The position numbers were made by a program, and so were the translations under genes. DNA of 64,000 nt from Peptococcaceae bacterium (GTDB lineage: Bacteria > Bacillota > Peptococcia > Peptococcales > Peptococcaceae), in assembly GCA_019420345.1 (NCBI GenBank), contig JAHZHI010000024.1, positions 1-64,000 of the forward strand, in the 5' to 3' direction. Positions 59,912 to 64,000 of the stretch are shown here, piece by piece. Each line of letters begins with the position of its first letter. The stretch's first letter is position 1. The notes under the pieces are model-generated. The model ran no database searches. It was not told the origin of the DNA and saw only the letters and a list, made by a program, of their open reading frames with translations.

Positions 59912-61186
59912 TTGGATAAAATTACTATCACTGGGGGCCGCAAACTGAGCGGAGAAGTGCGCATCAGTGGTGCGAAAAATGCGGTCCTGCCAATCATTGT
60001 CGCAACATTGTTGTCGGAAGGGCGCTGTGTGCTGGAAGATGTGCCGCGCTTGGCCGATGTTGAGATCATTAAAGATGTTTTGTTGTCGTTAGGGGCAGAC
60101 ATCACATTTAACGAAAATCGAATGGAAGTCGACGGCGCGCCTGTTGACAAGGTGCAGGCGCCTGTAGAATATATCAAAAAAATGCGCGCATCGGTGCTCA
60201 TCATGGGGCCGCTGTTGGCGCGCTTTGGACGCGCAGTGCTGAGCCTGCCAGGCGGCTGTGCCATCGGTGCACGTCCGATTGATCTGCACTTAAAAGGATT
60301 GGAGATTCTGGGTGCCTCGATTCAGATTCGCGATGACGAAGTGGTCGCAGAAGTGCCAAATGGCGGCCGACTGAAAGGCGATCGCATCTTCCTGCGCGTG
60401 CCAAGTGTTGGTGCTACCGAAAACCTTATGATGGCAGCCAGCCTTGCCGAAGGCACCACCACCATCGAAAATGCTGCTGAAGAACCAGAAATTGTCGATC
60501 TTGCCAATTTCCTCAATGCCATGGGCGCCAAAGTGCGCGGCGCCGGCACAGGCGTCATCCGCATTGAAGGGGTGAACGCGCTGCATGGGGCGGAACATAC
60601 CATTATTCCTGACCGTATCGAAGCAGGCAGTTATCTTCTGGCCGGAGCCATCACTGGCAGTACCGTGCGCGTTACCAACTGCATCGCCGATCACCTGCGT
60701 CCAGTGCTTGATAAAATCGTGGAAAGCGGCGCCACCATTGAAGTGGATGAAGTGGCCAACACCGTCACCGTTCATGGTTCCGATACCATTCGCCCTGTTG
60801 ATGTGAAAACTTTGCCGTACCCTGGCTTTCCAACAGACATGCAGAGCCAGTTCATGGCTTATATGACCCTTGCCGAAGGCACCAGCCAGCTCACAGAAAC
60901 CATTTTTGAAAATCGTTTCATGCATGTGGACGAACTGCGTAAGCTCGGTGCCAACATCCAAACCGAAGGTCGCACCGCCTTCATCACCGGCGTACAAAAA
61001 TTACACGGTGCTTCCGTGCGAGCCACCGACCTGCGCGCCGGTGCGGCACTCATCATTGCCGGTCTTGCTGCCGAAGGCGAAACCACCGTCAGCGACCTCT
61101 ACCATCTCGACCGTGGTTATGAGGACCTCATCGGTAAATTCCAAAGCCTTGGTGCGGACATCCGCCGCTTTGATGACGGAGAATAA
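59912..61186 (+). CDS. murA: UDP-N-acetylglucosamine enolpyruvyl transferase
   Basis: MurA of 424 residues: transfers enolpyruvate from PEP to UDP-GlcNAc, the first committed step of peptidoglycan synthesis. The catalytic Cys116 is in LPGGCAIGARPIDLHLKG, so the enzyme should be fosfomycin-sensitive. The start is taken as the TTG at 59912, giving the normal N-terminus MDKITITGGRKLSG. A perfect AAGGAGGTGA lies 22 bases upstream, too far for this codon, so the true start may be slightly earlier; no ATG or GTG is in frame between. Monocistronic, terminator at 61209. Confidence 0.93.
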   Translation: MDKITITGGRKLSGEVRISGAKNAVLPIIVATLLSEGRCVLEDVPRLADVEIIKDVLLSLGADITFNENRMEVDGAPVDKVQAPVEYIKKMRASVLIMGPLLARFGRAVLSLPGGCAIGARPIDLHLKGLEILGASIQIRDDEVVAEVPNGGRLKGDRIFLRVPSVGATENLMMAASLAEGTTTIENAAEEPEIVDLANFLNAMGAKVRGAGTGVIRIEGVNALHGAEHTIIPDRIEAGSYLLAGAITGSTVRVTNCIADHLRPVLDKIVESGATIEVDEVANTVTVHGSDTIRPVDVKTLPYPGFPTDMQSQFMAYMTLAEGTSQLTETIFENRFMHVDELRKLGANIQTEGRTAFITGVQKLHGASVRATDLRAGAALIIAGLAAEGETTVSDLYHLDRGYEDLIGKFQSLGADIRRFDDGE

Positions 61187-61208
61187 TTGAATTATTGATT
61201 ATTGAATG

Positions 61209-61245
61209 AAAAAAAGACTGCTCCTGATCGAGCAGTCCTTTTTTT
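61209..61245 (+). terminator. Bidirectional terminator
   Basis: AAAAAAGACTGCTC / GAGCAGTCCTTTTT hairpin between converging genes. Confidence 0.88.
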
Positions 61246-61268
61246 GATGCAGTTTAACAGCTGCGCCT

Positions 61269-62450
61269 TTATGAGCGCGTCGCCGTTTTTTTCTGAGGAT
61301 GGAATTTTAATACTAAAATTGCAGCCAGTATTAAAAAAGCGGTCAGACATAGATACATCGATGCATAGCCAATGTGATCGCTTAATACGCCGGCTAAAAG
61401 TGCACCGATGCCATAGCCAAAATCAAATCCGATGAAAAAGGTGCCATTGGCGGCACCATAATGTGAGCTTGGTGCATTCATAACAGCCAGACTTTGCAGC
61501 GTGCTCTGCGCACCACCATAGCCAGCGCCATAAAGAAAACCGCTAAGCAACAAAAGCGGCAAAGTGTGGACCAAAGAAAGCAGCACCAAAGCAGTGATCA
61601 ACAGGCAAAATGTTGGGATTGTGGCCGCGGTAACCCCAAAGTGATCGACAATATTACCAATCACCAAACGTACGCTGATCAATCCTACTGCATAGAATAC
61701 GAAAAAGCTTCCTGCATTATTCAATCCCATGGAGAGCGCATAAACTGGAACATAGGTGATGACGGCCGTTAGTGTCATCGAAATGCAGCAGATAATGACC
61801 GCAGGCAAAAGTGCGGAGCGTTCAAAAAGCGCATCTTTATTAAAATGATGGTGATGAGGCGTGACCGGACGAATAGGCTTGTGATGGTGTTCGCTAAAAG
61901 GATACAGGCAAGCGATGATGAGCCCCAGAAGAACAAAGACTGCACTGATCCGCATCATCCCGGCAAATGACCAATGATCCATCAGGGCAACAGCCAGCGC
62001 AGGTGCGCCAGCTGTTGCAAAAGACATTGAAATCGAAAACAACGCAATCCCTTTTCCCATTCTATGGCGTGGGATTGTATCGGTGGCCAACGTATTTGTT
62101 GAAGTAGAGGCAAAACCCCAATCGAAGCCATGAACCGCACGCAATAGCAACAGCATAGCGATTGAACCAGCAAACGAATAGCTGAATACCAAGCATGTTA
62201 GAATTGCTGTGCTTACAAAAAATACCGTACGCCGGCCAAAACGATCAAGAATATTGCCAGCGATTGGGCGCACTAAGATGGAACCCAATGTGAACATCCC
62301 TACACAGAATCCCGCCCAGGAACCGCTGACCCCAATCGATTCGAAATAAATTGGCAGCGATGGATTGATCATTGTATAGCTCAGATAGAGTAAGAAATTA
62401 ACAATCCATATAATAATAAAAGAACGCGTGAGCAATTTAGTGGCCATCAT
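61269..62450 (-). CDS. MFS transporter 2
   Basis: Membrane protein of 393 residues with 12 helices, paralogous to the transporter at 42772: both begin with a TRxFII segment and share NPSLPIYF, RPIAGNILDRFGRRTVFF, RAVHGFDWGFASTSTNTLATD and YGAANGTFFIGFDFGYGIGALLAGVLSDH. A His-rich stretch (EHHHKPIRPVTPHHHHFN) lies in the central cytosolic loop. Probably a drug or metabolite exporter. ATG at 62450 behind AAGGAG; an extended -10 (TGGTATCAT, 62484-62492) is upstream. Faces a LysR gene downstream of it in the other operon. Confidence 0.88.
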   Translation of the reverse strand: MMATKLLTRSFIIIWIVNFLLYLSYTMINPSLPIYFESIGVSGSWAGFCVGMFTLGSILVRPIAGNILDRFGRRTVFFVSTAILTCLVFSYSFAGSIAMLLLLRAVHGFDWGFASTSTNTLATDTIPRHRMGKGIALFSISMSFATAGAPALAVALMDHWSFAGMMRISAVFVLLGLIIACLYPFSEHHHKPIRPVTPHHHHFNKDALFERSALLPAVIICCISMTLTAVITYVPVYALSMGLNNAGSFFVFYAVGLISVRLVIGNIVDHFGVTAATIPTFCLLITALVLLSLVHTLPLLLLSGFLYGAGYGGAQSTLQSLAVMNAPSSHYGAANGTFFIGFDFGYGIGALLAGVLSDHIGYASMYLCLTAFLILAAILVLKFHPQKKTATRS

Positions 62451-62590
62451 GAAAATCTCCTTTTTGAGTAAATTCCCCTGATTATGATACCATGATATTG
62501 TTGTTAGTAAAGTGTAATGAAGATAAAAGTTTAGAATGGATGAAGATGTTCATCATGCAGTGTTTTGAATATTTTGCTTTAGTGTTAAGA

Positions 62591-62622
62591 ATGCCATGCA
62601 GTGTTGATGCATGGCATTTTTT
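62591..62622 (+). terminator. Hairpin between MFS 2 and the LysR gene
   Basis: ATGCCATGCA / TGCATGGCAT stem then TTTTT on the plus strand; the minus-strand T-tract is weak (TTCTTA). It lies just after the LysR stop, so it probably ends that gene. Confidence 0.6.
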
Positions 62623-62634
62623 ATATTAAGGTTC

Positions 62635-63522
62635 TTAAAGTAAATGATAATAGCTTAAAACATAATCTCTGAATAATCGATTATATTTTGTGAAATAACG
62701 GTGTTCCGCCCATTGTAAGTAAAATTCATAGCGGCTTGAAGTCCCGAGAATTTCCAGAGAGGAATAATGCTCAGGCGATAATCTCATATACTGCCTTTTA
62801 TCATGAGCGCAGGTAACGATACCGCCTAGGCCAGCGTGAAAAAGGTCAATCATAATGGACTGTGATCCTTGAAAAACAATATTTGGTTCAAAATTTAATT
62901 CTTGACTAAGAATGTCTACAAGCCGTTCGTTGTAAGGAGAAGGAGATAAAGATATTAAAGGTTCTTCTGCTAGTAAATCCGCATTGATCATTGTATGTTT
63001 TGCTAAAGGATGATTGGCGAGAACCAATAGTTCATAAGGTTGGCTTGATAATAAGCGACGATTAAGGGATGGTTTAATCCCTGGCCCCGAGATAATGCCG
63101 AAGTCTAAATTTCCATTAATAAGATTTTTTTGAATCTGTGAAGGGGACATCACGGAAATATGTAGTCGCATATCCGGATAGATGTCATAAATATCAGTAA
63201 GCCAGTCGGCGAAGTATTGTGTGTCAGAAATTCCTAGAAACACATTTTTTTCTTCATATAGACCTTTCATTTCTTGAAACTCAAGATGAATATCTTCGAC
63301 TTCATGTGTAATTATCATGCAGAAATTTAAGAACGTTTTTCCATAAGGAGTTAGATGTATTTTTCTTTTGTGGTGTTCAATTAATGGATAACCAAACTCT
63401 TTTTCTAATTTATTGTGGGAAAGTGAAAGGGCTGCTTGAGAGATTCCAAGTGCTTCTGCAGCCTTTGAGAAGGAATCCTGACGAACAATTTCTATGAAAT
63501 ATTGTAATTGTAAAAAGTTCAT
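62635..63522 (-). CDS. LysR-family regulator
   Basis: Protein of 295 residues. N-terminal winged helix (MNFLQLQYFIEIVRQDSFSK with AAEALGISQAALSLSHNKLE) and a full substrate-binding domain. The inducer is unknown. The start is the ATG at 63522 behind AGGAGG; a slightly longer frame is rejected. It is 11 bases after the end of a second LysR gene on the same strand, a tandem arrangement. The AT-rich sequence (compared with the core genes) hints at different ancestry. Confidence 0.9.
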   Translation of the reverse strand: MNFLQLQYFIEIVRQDSFSKAAEALGISQAALSLSHNKLEKEFGYPLIEHHKRKIHLTPYGKTFLNFCMIITHEVEDIHLEFQEMKGLYEEKNVFLGISDTQYFADWLTDIYDIYPDMRLHISVMSPSQIQKNLINGNLDFGIISGPGIKPSLNRRLLSSQPYELLVLANHPLAKHTMINADLLAEEPLISLSPSPYNERLVDILSQELNFEPNIVFQGSQSIMIDLFHAGLGGIVTCAHDKRQYMRLSPEHYSSLEILGTSSRYEFYLQWAEHRYFTKYNRLFRDYVLSYYHLL

Positions 63523-63533
63523 TATAATCCTCC

Positions 63534-64000
63534 TCAACTTAGAGATGGGGCGTCGTAGATATAATCTGCTGAATTAGAAGCTTTCTTATATTGAATAGTC
63601 ATGGTCTCAAGAAGTGTTTTTGCCATAATAGGAAGCTTTCGGTCTTTTTTCCAGCAAACAGACAGGTCAAATGATGTATCAAGATCTGTAACAGGAAGAA
63701 GGGGAACATTTAATAATTCTGTGTATAATTGTTCGTCTTGCTTTTTTGCGTGTTGTAGATACATTTTCCGTGATTCACGAGAAGAAAACATGAGAGCATG
63801 ACCTTTTATCAGAAGATTAAACATCATACTGAGTTGTCCTTCGAAGATTACATTTGGCTGAACATTTTTTTGGGCAAACATGATGTTGATAAAGCAGTCT
63901 ACACTTTTAGCAGGTAAGGACGAAAAAGGTTCTTTGCAAAAATCATTGAAGCAAAGGTCTTTTTTTATAGAAAGTGGATGAGAAGGCGGTATCGCCACCA
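63534..64000 (-). CDS. LysR-type regulator, 3' part (5' end outside window)
   Basis: The last 155 residues of a LysR-family substrate-binding domain: AIPPSHPLSIKKDLCFND, VIFEGQLSMMFNLLIKGHALM and a C-terminus typical of the family. The start and helix-turn-helix lie beyond base 64000, so the coordinates are partial. Base composition is low in GC, like the neighbouring LysR gene. Confidence 0.75.
   Translation of the reverse strand, partial: VAIPPSHPLSIKKDLCFNDFCKEPFSSLPAKSVDCFINIMFAQKNVQPNVIFEGQLSMMFNLLIKGHALMFSSRESRKMYLQHAKKQDEQLYTELLNVPLLPVTDLDTSFDLSVCWKKDRKLPIMAKTLLETMTIQYKKASNSADYIYDAPSLS

Overview
The window looks like chromosome of an anaerobic Firmicutes-type bacterium, either Clostridia or the diderm Negativicutes. 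The evidence is two SLH-domain surface proteins, a family of exported proteins with C-terminal copper-amine-oxidase-N-like (stalk) domains, an infC-rpmI-rplT operon with a leader terminator and a non-AUG infC start, strong AGGAGG ribosome sites, consensus sigma-A promoters with 17-base spacers, frequent TTG or GTG starts, and balanced base composition. The genus cannot be fixed from sequence alone.

Bases 1-19,560 are an accessory array. Four paralogous surface-protein genes (240, 7325, 11400, 16008) share a repeated GC-rich 5' leader of about 240 bases (leader L), the same TTG start, an almost identical signal peptide, and a related 3' UTR with terminator. Between them the sequences diverge strongly. 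A fifth protein (2789) shares only the C-terminal domain. Each cassette is separated from the next by small toxin- or phage-type genes: a PBECR4-like nuclease behind a possible attenuator, a KilA-N protein with a RhuM-like remnant, a Fic protein, and a DinJ-YafQ toxin-antitoxin pair. A second repeat (repeat U) precedes leader L in three cassettes, and a fragment lies before a small, acidic, internally duplicated cysteine-pair protein at 19330.

Bases 19,600-31,300 carry a metallo-beta-lactamase-fold protein, a MacB-like ABC exporter, a TauE/SafE permease, a very large SLH adhesin on the minus strand, and a Bcr/CflA-type efflux pump behind a riboswitch-like leader. Bases 31,300-46,500 hold a NhaP-type antiporter, infC-rpmI-rplT, birA, a five-gene run (YbaK, patatin, YbaK, SDR), a small SLH protein, an XRE regulator, a Y-family DNA polymerase operon with repeated operator-like elements, a phosphodiesterase, an MFS plus glucosaminidase operon, and an AraC regulator.

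Bases 46,700-64,000 hold an SGNH hydrolase plus acyltransferase pair, an HD hydrolase, tRNA-Leu(CAG), a seven-gene minus-strand operon (rnmV-ksgA-pgm-pgi-dnaX-ybaB-recR), a candidate small RNA, ilvA, tRNA-Gly(CCC), citrate synthase, murA, a second MFS transporter and two tandem LysR regulators, the last cut by the window edge.

The observations most worth a second look are the shared leader L (a candidate undescribed structured RNA or recombination substrate), the alternation of surface proteins with toxin-like genes, the antiterminator-like pairing upstream of the PBECR4 gene, and the twin C-x15-C protein.
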